Source of the DNA: Pseudomicrostroma phylloplanum
Lineage: Eukaryota > Basidiomycota > Exobasidiomycetes > Microstromatales
Length of the DNA stretch: 64,000 bases
Direction: 5' to 3'
Assembly (NCBI GenBank): GCA_039545275.1
Contig: BCHS01000001.1
Location: 636,853 to 700,852, forward strand
The notes beneath the pieces are model-generated. The model was not told where the DNA came from. It worked only from the letters and a program-made list of their open reading frames with translations, and made no database searches. The first letter of the stretch is position 1. The number at the start of each line of letters is the position of its first letter. The translations under genes were made by a program, and so were the position numbers. This document shows, piece after piece, positions 23,601-32,921 of the stretch.

Positions 23601-25388
23601 CTCTACCTAGATTCGCCCCTCGTGCGAGCCATTAAGCTTGGGAGGATCTGTGTTGTCGACGAAGCAGACAAGTGCTCGTCGGCAGTCACTGCTGTCTTCC
23701 GAAGCTTGTCAGAGCGAGGACAACTCACGCTACCGGACGGTCGACAAGTGCGGCCGCGAGGCTCATCGGGCTCGCCAGAGGACATCATCGTCCATCCCAA
23801 CTTCCGCGTTGTGCTTCTCGCCAACCGACCTGGATTCCCTTTCCTGGGCAACGAGTTCCTCTCGACGCTCGGAGAGGGCTTCAGTCCCTATGCTGTGGCT
23901 AACCCTGATCTGCAGAGCGAGATTCGCCTTCTGAAGCAGGCGGCCCCTTCTGTAGACGAAGACCTCATCAAGCGCCTCGATCTCGCCTTCCATGACCTGC
24001 GTGGGCAATTTGAGGCCGGCACGCTCAACTACCCTTACTCCCTTCGAGAGCTCCTCCACATTGTCCGGCACATGGACAAGTACCCCAGCGAAGGTCTGGT
24101 GGACGTACTGCTCAACACACTCTCCTTTGACCTGCATCGCCCACAGGCCATGGAGGTGGTGGCCGCTGCGCTCAAGCGCAGAGGTCTGGATGTGAAGGGT
24201 CTGAGCATCGCAGAGGTGCGTGAGGCGAAGGAGGAGGAGATGAGAAAGGCCGTCGCCGCCAAGGGCAAGGTGGGTTTCGATCCCAAGAAGGCGGGGAAGG
24301 ACACGAGTCTGGACAGGCCCAAGGAGGGCAAGGTAGACCCCGATAACAAGGAGCACCATGGCGGCAACACCTGGAGGGGCGGCACAGGAGGTCGCGACAC
24401 GGCAGGTCTGGGTGGTCGAGGAGGGTTCGAGCGTCTAGCCTCTGGCCACGAGGTGAAGCAGATCTCCGACGAGCTCAAGAGGGATGTGCCTGACCACATC
24501 AAGGAGCAGGCTAGGCAGATGGCGCGCGAGGCCCTGGCCAAGAAGCTCGCGCAGGAGGGTCTGACGCAGCACGAGGCTGCCACCTACGAGGCCTACAAGA
24601 GGGAGCTCGAGGCGCCCGTGAACCACCTGGTGAGCGTGCTCAATGACCTGCAGGCCAACAAGAAGGAGCGCGCCTGGCTCACTCGCCAACAAGAGGGGGA
24701 GTTGGACGAGCGAAGACTCACAAATGCCCTCACGGGCGAGCGCTCCGTCTTCAAGCGGCGACAAGAAGCTCCCCCCGAGGTGGGCGCGCCGACTGTGAAG
24801 CCCAAGCGTATCCGCTTCCTCGTAGACTGCTCCGCCTCGATGTACTCGATGGGCTTCGATGGCCGGCTAGACCGTGAGATCAAGACGGTCTTGATGGTCA
24901 TGGAGGCCTTCTCCAAGGTCGAGTCGGGCAAGTTCGTCTATGACATCATTGGCCATTCAGGCGAAGCGCACGACTTGCCTCTGGTCACCATCGACAAGAT
25001 CCCCGAGACTGCGGGCAGGCGATGGAAGGTGCTCAGGGACATTATCTCCACGACGCAATTTACCATGAGTGGAGACAATACTGTCGAGAGCCTCGAGCAC
25101 GCCGTCAAGACGCTGCCTACCAAGGGGAGCGAGGAGGAAATGGACGACTACATTGTCATTGCCCTCTCGGACGCCAATCTGGGGCGGTATGGCATCACCT
25201 CGAAGATTCTTGAGCGGGCGATGAGTCGCAACTCCAAGGTCAAGGCGGCGATCATCTTCATCGGTGGAGCAGAGGAAGGGGAGAGGGTCGCGAAGGACTT
25301 GCCTGGCAAGGCATTGGTCTGTAAGGACCTCAAGAGCCTGCCCGTCTTGCTGAGCGAGATTCTCGTGAATATGGTGGGCAGAGAGTAG
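20619..25388 (+). CDS. VWA8: VWA8-like mitochondrial AAA ATPase with C-terminal VWA domain
   Basis: Large dynein-like AAA protein; animal VWA8 is a mitochondrial matrix-side ATPase of unclear substrate. The gene is a single 1589-aa frame without introns, unlike most genes here. The N terminus (MLLSRASRISRPGLVHARLW...) is Arg/Ser-rich without acids, as in a mitochondrial presequence. The first AAA module has a degenerate P-loop (SPPGPYSRR) followed by family segments YVSMHRDVGESELLQQR and AERNVMPLLNNILENRE. A middle module is also degenerate. The third has a clear P-loop, GNQGTGKNK near 948-956, followed by REYIQLSRDSTV and a Walker B-like VVDEADK. A charged linker leads to the VWA domain, where DCSAS near 1403-1407 gives the MIDAS metal site. 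Ends convergently 184 bases from the fusion gene. Human VWA8 is longer (1905 aa), but the order of parts agrees. Confidence 0.93.
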   Translation: MLLSRASRISRPGLVHARLWPLTPGTTRTLTSRPLAPYKMPDSNDGKTGGSSSALVPNALSRVAALSRQLFPSNPFSTKATASSPTHLGDLKLGPDVTLPVFEPHDPLRLPMQRLLLDLEDPNVLSDLTWMGKKWQLGQDIFLLSPPGPYSRRLALTFAALLQVPFEYVSMHRDVGESELLQQRSLQAGGTLKYIDGPVVRAMKEGSLLVLDGVQRAERNVMPLLNNILENREANLADGTQLVPTSRLEALRGAEGASSSDSASQERDSRFIPVHPNFKVIALGLPTPPYKGLSLDPPFRSRFQSRWVESLVPSKELASHQIIPSPDEASDAPRELAILLARRLYDFSALVKYHDAFARGGDILPETERLPTMPSTMLPLLQDLVELFPPVTPLVQPPSTPEPGPAAERQKEYPPPQDGALQVAAHTREQVEARELELLSRLPPPKPAGHIASETRALLGAAWPNLYSLDKAKRKVADDLLESLALDHGIGAGTGPTSEGEQSGFGLLGYRLVGVERLEETLAKVQFEQVATSGRRVEVVVPCGPLPFRDVPKEGATYSLNDESVHVTPRLLSILTTMAQLHSLGRDFALLPSSFATFEGSTPQSSSSTTTAIALFGSLLGYPVEAVWLWKDVGGNELIMRRATTPEGDTTFEPSPLLKGAQEAKIVHLAGMDVLGPTIGSLASLLQDRTLELWEGGRASLEHTQAATFGNGIGKVGLGSLTPLHPAFRLIATSSSSKSDWLNEEVSTLFSFVSPSPMSEAEEREIILKRSQCPPERLERLLAFAKRYRELSSDPSLGLDKSKRLGTRSLIRMATRIARHPNTDVRALVERTLLVDFMPRTSRELVRNTLGENRLFARGTEGAHQYQAPEFLADPRVEGDHLVFEDLNAGKGDEPVRLPIFNAEKEGDEEGSETLIPHTGAFYDNPTQSLLARDLGIDLQTEHLLLLGNQGTGKNKIIDRLCELLRRPREYIQLSRDSTVSSILQIIQLDKGQLLYLDSPLVRAIKLGRICVVDEADKCSSAVTAVFRSLSERGQLTLPDGRQVRPRGSSGSPEDIIVHPNFRVVLLANRPGFPFLGNEFLSTLGEGFSPYAVANPDLQSEIRLLKQAAPSVDEDLIKRLDLAFHDLRGQFEAGTLNYPYSLRELLHIVRHMDKYPSEGLVDVLLNTLSFDLHRPQAMEVVAAALKRRGLDVKGLSIAEVREAKEEEMRKAVAAKGKVGFDPKKAGKDTSLDRPKEGKVDPDNKEHHGGNTWRGGTGGRDTAGLGGRGGFERLASGHEVKQISDELKRDVPDHIKEQARQMAREALAKKLAQEGLTQHEAATYEAYKRELEAPVNHLVSVLNDLQANKKERAWLTRQQEGELDERRLTNALTGERSVFKRRQEAPPEVGAPTVKPKRIRFLVDCSASMYSMGFDGRLDREIKTVLMVMEAFSKVESGKFVYDIIGHSGEAHDLPLVTIDKIPETAGRRWKVLRDIISTTQFTMSGDNTVESLEHAVKTLPTKGSEEEMDDYIVIALSDANLGRYGITSKILERAMSRNSKVKAAIIFIGGAEEGERVAKDLPGKALVCKDLKSLPVLLSEILVNMVGRE

Positions 25389-25572
25389 ATGAGTTGTGAT
25401 CATACAAGGTGGATCGTAGATTTCGTCGTAGCTACTCTAGACATGTATACCGATTCGGCGTAGAGAACGGGACGGACTTTATATCATGCCCTGAAGTTGG
25501 CGTGACATCATACATAGATTGTTGCAGCAGAATTCTTCTATCAACATAAGGGCCCCGCATGCTCCGCCTCCC

Positions 25573-28531
25573 TCACGAAACGGTCTGATCCTCCTGCCCG
25601 GCATCACTTCCCTCACTGTCATACTCATCATCATCGTCGTCTTCTCGCTCACCTGCACCCTGTCTCCCCCTCGTCCGGTTCCACTGCACAAGCTCCGTCA
25701 TGCTCACTCCAGACCCACCAAAGATGTCCAGCGCAGAGCCAAAGGTCAGGTCCACTTTGCCGCGGCTGAGCCGGTCCACGAGCTCCAAGTCGCCCAGGTG
25801 ACGCGCACCGCCTGCGTACGTCACCGCCACAGGGCCAGTGGCTTTCCCGCCTGTGCTGTCCCGGCGGGCGAGGCCCACGGCAGAGGTGGGAGTGGTTCCT
25901 TCGGCTCCTCCGGCCGAGGCGGGAGGCGTAGGCCCCGTGTGGTCTGGGATCCACTCTGCAAGCTTCGCGACGAGATCCTGGTCGATGCCCTGGCACAGAC
26001 CCTCAACGTCTGCCGCATGCACCAGGAACTCGGAGCAGTACTGGGCGAGCAGGTGAAGGGACTCGGCATTGACCTCCATGTCCGTCAGGTCCTGCCAGCG
26101 GTTCATCGCCACGACCCACTTGTCACCTTTGCGACGGCAGCTCACGTCCACTACCAGGCGATCGCGTCCCACGAGCTGGGAGAGGGCTTGGAGTCGCTCA
26201 AGAGAGAACTTGGCATCGGGGAAGAGATAAGAGGTGACAATGACCTTCGAGGCGCCCTTGTCCAGCCAGTCCTTGGCATTGGCTTCTGTGATCCCTCCAC
26301 CGACCTGCAGGGAGTCCGGCCAGGCTCGAAGAGCTTCTAGGGCCGCTTCGTCGTTGCGTGGGCCGAGCTTGATCACATGTCCGCCAAGGAGACCGTGCTG
26401 CTGGTAGAGGTCGGCGTAGTAGGCAGGCGGATGTGTGGCAACGAAGTTCGTCTTGACATTGTTGCCCTGATCGTCGAGGGTTCCACCGACAATCTGCTTT
26501 ACCTGGCCTTCGTGGATGTCGATGCATGGCCGGAACAGGCTGATGCGTCGTTGCGTCTTCAGAGATACGTTTGAAAGCGACAATCCGGCCGTCTTGTCCG
26601 ATAGTCGCCTCTCTCTGTAATAAGCCTCGTCTCTGTTTTGTCTCTCCTTGACCTGGTCCCAGAATTCGACGATGTTCTCAGCCATACCGTATGCCTTTGG
26701 GACCATCTCCCACAGTTCGCCTTCCTTGACTTGGATGCCTGGAATCTCCTGCGGCTTACGGCCCTGGCAGTAGGCGATCAGGCAACGCAGCACGGACGAT
26801 TGTCCAACGATCAGGACATCGCTGGTGGCTCGTTCCAGCTCGAAGATGATGGGCTCGAGCCGAATCGACAAGTCGTGGTAGCTCTCTGCTCGAGGATAAC
26901 GGTGGCCGTAAGGGTCATTGATCTTTTTGTCCCACTCATCCGGGAAGCGTTCGCTGATTTCCTCGGGGGTCAGGCCATCAACCACGCCTGGGTTGATCTC
27001 GCTGAGCTGGGAGCGCTCGATGACGCGGTATCCCTGGTCGGCAAAGGCAAGGGCAGTGTGGGCTGAGCGCTTTCGAGCAGATGTCCACACCTCCATCGTC
27101 CGTCCAGCCTCTCCTGGCCCTGTCCCCGGTGTATGACCTCCTGGCGTCAGGATGCCCTCCTTGGCGCGCTGCACAGATGCTTCTGCTGCCTCTTCCCTGT
27201 GCTGCATCAAGAACTTGCAGAGCTTCTGGGCGTATTGCCAACCAAGTGACGAAAGGTCAGCGTCGGCCTTGTAGAGGTGGTCGATGAGCGCTTCTCCTGC
27301 TCGAGCAAAGTAGATTGTCCGTTGACGATTGTGGATGTTCATCAGGAAGAAGACGATTCTGGATTGCAAGTAGCCCTGAATGTTATTGACGATGATCTGC
27401 TGACCGACGTTGATGACCTTGATGTAGGGGAAAGAGGGATTCTCGATCGGCTCATAGTACTGCTCATGGCCCTTGATGCGGTTGTAGAAGTCCTGGACCG
27501 CCTTTTCTTGATCCCAATTGACATAGTCCGGACTGGAGATCTTGACGGATCGGACATTGGCTTCGATGATTGCGGGATCGTCACAGATGGACTCTAGGAA
27601 CATCACGTGGATGCCTGCTTTGCCAAATTTCTCTCGAATGCGGTACCTTTGTGCTTGTGTACCGTTGTTGGCGTCGTACTGCGAAAGGGTAGGAGCAGCT
27701 TGGTCAGTACCTTCACTGCAGGGATGATACCTCCCCTCCTTACGCTACTCACAATCACTGACTGGCCCCCCGTCGCAAAGAATTCCAGCACTGACTCGTC
27801 GAACTCAGCCAAGACACGTTCCCTAAGGGCGTCCGTTTCTGGCTTCTTGGGACCTGTGTGGGTAGGGGCGCGTTCGGGATGTCAGTTCCGAGGCAGCTCT
27901 GACGATTGGCCGGTCTCTGAACGCTAGTCTTACCATTGATGAAGTCTGTAATGAGTGAGAATTGTAGAGGCAGCAATTTGATCTGTAAGTCTGCGGTTGT
28001 CTAGGGGTCGAATGCACGCCCGTTCCTCTTGCTACTCACAATCAGGCGGAAGGTTCTCCGCTCCACCCAAGACCCTCCTCCTGTAGTCTCCCAGACTCAT
28101 AGCGGTGGCCTTGACTCCGAGCCATCTCAAGTAGCGCTCCAGAGCGTGAGAGAGATGTGTCTTCCCTCGAGCTAGACGGAGGTAAGCAATTAAATACAGG
28201 GACGTGTGTGATCAGCACGAAGGACCCGGCGGGCTGGCCTGTGCTGGGACTGTCCTCTCACCTGGCAAACCGACGGTAGCGATCAGGATCTTTCCGCTGT
28301 GAACGGGATGTGACATGCGACGAATAAGTCAGTATCTGCTAGTTGCCCTGCGCTGCTGTAGCCTGGGCTCAAAGTCATGCCGCTATACCCACGCATGGAA
28401 GAGCTGCGAACCCGGGCACATCAGGAGTGAGATACTAGCAGTCAGTATCCGTACTCGCTGCGAAAGAGAGCTCACTCCCTGCGAGCTTTACTCACCTGTC
28501 CCGAAGCGGTAGTGTAGAGGGGAGCAGCCAT
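25573..28531 (-). CDS. HIS6: PFKFB-HIS6 fusion: 6-phosphofructo-2-kinase domain joined to ProFAR isomerase
   Basis: Seven exons, complement of 28531-28496, 28403-28393, 28296-28262, 28171-28040, 27945-27934, 27853-27753 and 27678-25573, give 810 aa. Residues 1-~235 are a 6-phosphofructo-2-kinase, which makes fructose-2,6-bisphosphate: P-loop GLPARGKT at 25-32, GDYRRR, YDANNGT, and FLESICDD with SSPDY. Residues ~230-450 match the fructose-2,6-bisphosphatase domain, but the phospho-accepting His of RHGE is Ala (RAGE, near 235-238) and the second catalytic His is Gln (VGQSSVLRC, near 402). Phosphatase activity is therefore unlikely. After a ~40-residue charged linker, residues ~490-770 are a full HIS6/HisA barrel: [10 protein letters not shown] with catalytic Asp near 496, [28 protein letters not shown] with Asp near 620, [12 protein letters not shown] and [12 protein letters not shown]. 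That enzyme is step four of histidine synthesis. A ~30-residue insert precedes YAGG, and an Asp/Glu-rich tail ends the protein. No ATG lies between the two halves in any way that would start HIS6 alone. Confidence 0.9.
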
Positions 28532-28895
28532 GACTGTAACGAGCCGCTATCGTACGACAGGCGTGGAGATGTTCTTCGAAATTGCCAAGGAGAAGGGATC
28601 GCGGTACGGCAGGATAGGAATCGGGATGGGCTGCGATAGACTGCCTGCGTCAAGCGGAAGCCAGTTGTGGAGACGTTCCCGAACCGAGGCGCGGGCAGGG
28701 CGAGCGGGACATCGCAATCGGAACGGAAGAGCACCACGATCGGAAGGTGCACAGACCCGGGGCAATGAGAAGATTTGGCGTGACTCTGGAGCGTAGCACC
28801 GCTCATCGTACCGAACAAGTTCTCATCAGTCCTTTTGACCGTTTTCGTACCATCCTGAAACATCTTCAGCACCACACCATACGCTCTCGTTCAGT
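28532..28895. promoter_or_regulatory. Divergent promoter region, PFKFB-HIS6/HAM1
   Basis: 364 bases separate the two divergent start codons, so both promoters and leaders must lie here. I recognise no TATA box or named binding site with confidence. The spacing makes co-regulation possible but does not show it. Confidence 0.55.
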
Positions 28896-29795
28896 ATGGC
28901 GGCCCGGAAACAATTGACGTTCGTCACTGGCAACAAAAACAAGCTCAGAGAGGTCCAACAGATCCTCCAGTGAGTCAACCGCACTTGCCGCCGCCGCCGA
29001 GGGTCACCAATGCTCACCCACAAAGCCCCGGTGCACACCTTGACTGACCCTTGTCCTCTTCATGCAACGCCTTTTCTGGAAATCGTAGAAAGACGCCCTC
29101 CTTTCCTTTTGAGATTGTCAATCGAGATTTGGACGTGCCAGAGATCCAGGGCACGACGCAGGAGGTGGCCCTGGCAAAGTGTCGTGCTGCTGCAAAGATC
29201 GTAAGTGTCCCGAACAGGAATTGCCCTCATGATCTATCTCCTCTTCTTCGTCGTATTTTGATCTACGAACGACTCATTGACCACACAGTCTCGCTTCGTG
29301 TCCCTCCCGCCCTCAGCTCAACGGACCGTGCCTAACCGAGGATACCGCCCTCTCCTTCCACGCCCTCTCCGGCCTTCCCGGTCCCTACATCAAATCCTTC
29401 CTCTCCTCCCTCGGTCACACCGGCCTAAACACCCTCCTCGACGGGTTCCCCGACCGTTCCGCTACAGCCATCTGCACATTCGCCTACTGCTCCTCTGCAG
29501 AGGCGGAGCCGATCTTGTTTGAGGGAAGGACAGAAGGGACAATTGTGAAGGCGAGGGGAGCGGGGAATTTTGGGTGGGATCCGATTATTGAGATTGAAGG
29601 CACGGGGAAGACTTATGCGGAGATGGAGGCGGAGGAGAAGAATGCGGTAAGTGGGGAGAGATGGGGCGGGGAATGCAGTAGCAAAGCGCTGACCCACTCA
29701 TGTTCGCTCCCTCTCTCCCTCGCTCCGACTCGCAGCTATCACACCGTTACAAGGCTCTGGACCTGCTGAGAGAGTACCTCACAAAGCAGGGCTAG
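28896..29795 (+). CDS. HAM1: Inosine triphosphate pyrophosphatase (Ham1/ITPA)
   Basis: House-cleaning enzyme that hydrolyses ITP, dITP and XTP to monophosphates and pyrophosphate, keeping deaminated purines out of DNA and RNA. Four exons, 28896-28969, 29089-29200, 29317-29646 and 29736-29795, give 191 aa, the normal length. The substrate-binding N terminus [12 protein letters not shown] is present, followed by VPEIQG, the [23 protein letters not shown] segment with the catalytic acidic residues, [11 protein letters not shown], and GFGWDP-type motif here as [21 protein letters not shown] closes the fold. All introns are GT-AG and keep frame. It is divergent from the PFKFB-HIS6 gene and convergent with S-adenosylhomocysteine hydrolase. 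Confidence 0.95.
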
Positions 29796-30398
29796 ACGGG
29801 CACTTCCCATTCGGACCAACACTTCTGCTCCTTCGTATTCGATCGTTGGTATTACCTTCTCTTACCTTGCACAATCAATACCATCAGACCTTCCCACACA
29901 AGACAAAGACCAATTGCACACGCTACTCGCCATCGCCATCGCCATCGCCAATCGCCAAGTTGATGTTCATGTTGAATGGTAGTGCTATTGAAACAAATGA
30001 TGACCATGATGATGAGAAGAGCAGAGGTAACACGAAAGATACTCAAATAGCAGAGGAAGGCGGTTCTCCGCCTCTAGAGCCTGGATTCAGAATCGCAAAG
30101 CAGGATAGAGAAGAGAAGAGACGCCGAGGTATGGGGGGAGGAAGACCCGTGAGGAGGGGACAAACCTCTTTTGCCGAGAAAGGAAAGGAGAACGTAGTGC
30201 TGGCAAGCAGGGGAGGGGGAAGGAAAGGGAAGGGCAAGCCGACTGTCCGCGTTGAGAGGTACAGATCGACGTCACGAGAGGGAAAGAATGCTATGGCCAG
30301 TGCATATCGCAGAGTGTAGGGAAGAGAGACCTCTGCCAGCTCTGCTCAGCACTGAGCACCGTCTACTAGCAGCGGAAGGATCGTGGGGGGAGATCCGC
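29796..30398. other. Convergent region HAM1/SAH hydrolase with CATCGC repeat
   Basis: About 600 bases between two convergent stop codons. It has a short tandem run of CATCGC near 29929-29953. A plus-strand frame from the ATG at 29962 to 30319 would encode about 118 Arg/Gly/Lys-rich residues, but it shows no domain and probably lies in 3' untranslated sequence. Confidence 0.5.
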
Positions 30399-31957
30399 TT
30401 AGTATCGGTACCACAGGTTCTTGTAAGGACCCTCGACGGGCAGGTCGAGGTACTCGGCCTGGACGTCGGTCAGCTTCGAGAGCTTGACGTTGAGCTTGGC
30501 CAAGTGGGCACGGGCGACCTCCTCGTCACAGGCCTTGGGCAGCATCTCGACCTTTCCACTGGCGTACTTGGTCATGCCCTCGTTGTTCTTCCACAGCTCG
30601 ATCTGAGCGAGCGTCTGGTTGGCAAACGAAGCGGACATGATGAACGAAGGGTGGCCAGTGGCACAGCCGAGGTTGACCAGTCGGCCCTCGGCGAGGAGGA
30701 TGACGTGGCGGCCGTTGGCCATGGTGTATCGGTCAACCTGGGGCTTGATGTTGACGACGCTCTTGGCGTTGGCCTTGAGCCATGCAACGTCGATCTCAAT
30801 GTCGAAGTGACCGATGTTGCAGACGATGGCGTCCTCCCTCATGTTGGAGAAGTGCTTGCCGGTGATGATGTCACGGCATCCAGTGGTGGTGACGAAGATG
30901 TCGGCCTCGGGGGCGGCATCGTCCATGGTGTTGACCTCGTAACCGGCCATGGCGGCCTGGAGGGCGTTGATGGGGTCGATCTCGGTGATGATGACACGGG
31001 CACCGTAGCCTCGCAGGGACTCGGCACATCCCTTTCCGACGTCACCGAAACCGGCGACGATGGCAACCTTTCCACCAAGCATGACATCGGTGGCTCGCTT
31101 GATACCATCGACGAGGGACTCACGGCATCCGTAGTAGTTGTCGAACTTGGACTTGGTCACCGAGTCGTTGACGTTGATGGCCGGGATCTTGAGGGTACCC
31201 CTCTTCATGGCAGAGTAGAGGTGGTGGACACCGGTGGTGGTCTCCTCGGAAACACCCTTGATGCCGGCGAGGAGCTCGGGGTGCTTCTGGTGGACGAGCC
31301 AGGTGAGGTCACCTCCGTCGTCGAGGATCATGTTCAGAGCCTCTCCACCGGGGAAGGCCTTGAGGGTCTGGTCGATGCACCAGTTGTACTCGTCCTCGGT
31401 CTCACCCTTCCAGGCAAAGACGGGGATACCGGCGGCAGCAATGGCAGCGGCGGCGTGGTCCTGAGTGGAGAAGATGTTGCACGAGGACCAGGTGACCTGG
31501 GCGCCGAGGGCAACGAGGGTCTCGATGAGGACGGCAGTCTGGATGGTCATGTGCAGGCAACCAGCGATGCGGGCTCCCTTGAGAGGCTGCTCCTTGGCGT
31601 ACTTCTCACGGAGAGACATGAGTCCGGGCATCTCTCCCTATGGTTGGTAAACGACCAGAGTGGAGCAGGGAGGGGTGCGGAGGGGAGGACGTCTGTCAGA
31701 AGGTCTGTCTTGAACGCTCTCAACACAGCGTCTGTCTCTCATGACTGCTCACCTCGGCGATCTCAATCTCCTTTCGGCCGAAGGCGGCGAGGGAGATGTC
31801 AGCGACCTATACAGCAGAGGAGGGGGGAGGCAAAGCAAAGGGAGAGAGTGGGGAATGTGTCAGCCATCGGAGTGATCGGTGGGGAAAAGAGGTCATGCTC
31901 GACGGCAGTATCTCCCCTCTCAATGCATATCAATCTCACTTTGTAGTTCTGAGCCAT
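30399..31957 (-). CDS. SAH1: S-adenosyl-L-homocysteine hydrolase
   Basis: NAD-dependent cytosolic enzyme that splits S-adenosylhomocysteine into adenosine and homocysteine, relieving product inhibition of methyltransferases. Three exons, complement of 31957-31940, 31806-31753 and 31637-30399, give 436 aa, the usual size. The first exon is only 18 bases (MAQNYK) and the second 54; the joins rebuild the conserved [18 protein letters not shown] and [13 protein letters not shown]. Substrate-binding segments [16 protein letters not shown] and [13 protein letters not shown] are intact. So are the NAD-binding GFGDVGKG near 220-227, the HFDIEID region, and the C-terminal [10 protein letters not shown] with NLWYRY at the end. 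The upstream minus-strand leader is rich in CA and CT, as is common for strongly expressed fungal genes. A 564-codon frame on the opposite strand is a composition shadow. Confidence 0.97.
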
Positions 31958-32921
31958 TGTGAAAGGTATGTGTGGGTGATACGAGTGTGGGTATGGAAAG
32001 GAAAGGATGGTATTGGTAAGAAGGGTGTGAGGGAGAGTGGGTGTGCGTGCGTGTGTCTGTAGAAGCCTCGTGGACGAGAAGAAGTGAATCCGATTCTCCG
32101 CTCTGCTGCAGCCAGGCCTCTCAGCCCTGGGCCTTCTTCCCCCTGCCTGGCTGCCTGGGCGGGGCCTTGCGCTCGTGCCCTCCCCTCGTCAGCGCGCGCG
32201 CACACAGCAGGAACATCACACTGAGGATTTTCAGGGGCATTGGCCAGACAGCTTCCTTCCTTGATCCTCTTTCCGCACATACTCACCATCACCATCAAGG
32301 ACCATGACAGCCATGCCGGGCATGGGCAATTCATATACCTCCCCTCTCGATGTTGTATGATCGTCTGTTGAACTGCCTGTAGATAACCCCTCTCTCCTTC
32401 CCCAATTCCCACCTCCCCTCCACTTCATACACACACACACAACAACGCCCCTAAAAGAGCCTATACAGCGCCCCCTCTTCGAGGGACCCCTCACGCAGTT
32501 ATACGGCGGGACAATGTCGGGCTATAGCCGCCACTTTGCCCCCTTGACCGGGGGATGGGCGCAAACTGGATCGATAAACTATCCGCCCCCTTCTTTCTTT
32601 TAGAGAAACAGGTGGAGGAGGCGGCTGAAGGTATTCAGGACATCCCTTCTTTTCTTTGAGCAGGGCGGGGAGCCAGGCGGGGCGTATGGAGGAGAGGAAT
32701 ACCATCGCTTTGGCACTTCGCCCCAGGATTGAAGAAGAAGTGTGATTGAAACAGCCACATCAGATCAGGAGAAGGGAAAGCCAAGACTATTGTACAAGGG
32801 AGCAGCCAAGAGGTCAGGCGCAAATATAAGACAGAAAGAGTGACAAATGAGAGGCATGAAGGTGAAAAAGGAAAATCGAGCATTCTGCGGGGAGAAAGAC
32901 GTCGAGACTTTGCCTAGGGGC
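31958..32921. other. Intergenic region upstream of SAH hydrolase
   Basis: About 960 bases carrying the SAH hydrolase promoter and leader and the 3' flank of the FAD dehydrogenase. GT-rich runs at about 32040-32058 and CA-rich runs at about 32429-32441 are simple sequence. No coding or RNA gene is supported. Confidence 0.5.

Noticed and set aside
26530..26660. A separate HIS6 gene start inside the fusion
   Set aside because: There is no ATG in frame or joinable by a plausible splice between the phosphatase-like domain and FRPCID; the first later Met lies deep inside the barrel.
29962..30319. 118-codon Arg/Gly/Lys-rich frame between HAM1 and SAH hydrolase
   Set aside because: Sits in convergent 3' flanks, lacks domain features and follows simple repeats; kept only as a weak possibility.
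30252..31946. 564-codon open frame on the plus strand opposite SAH hydrolase
   Set aside because: It mirrors a highly conserved, codon-biased enzyme gene; its Gly/Val/Asp-rich product has no domain, and antisense frames of biased genes commonly stay open.
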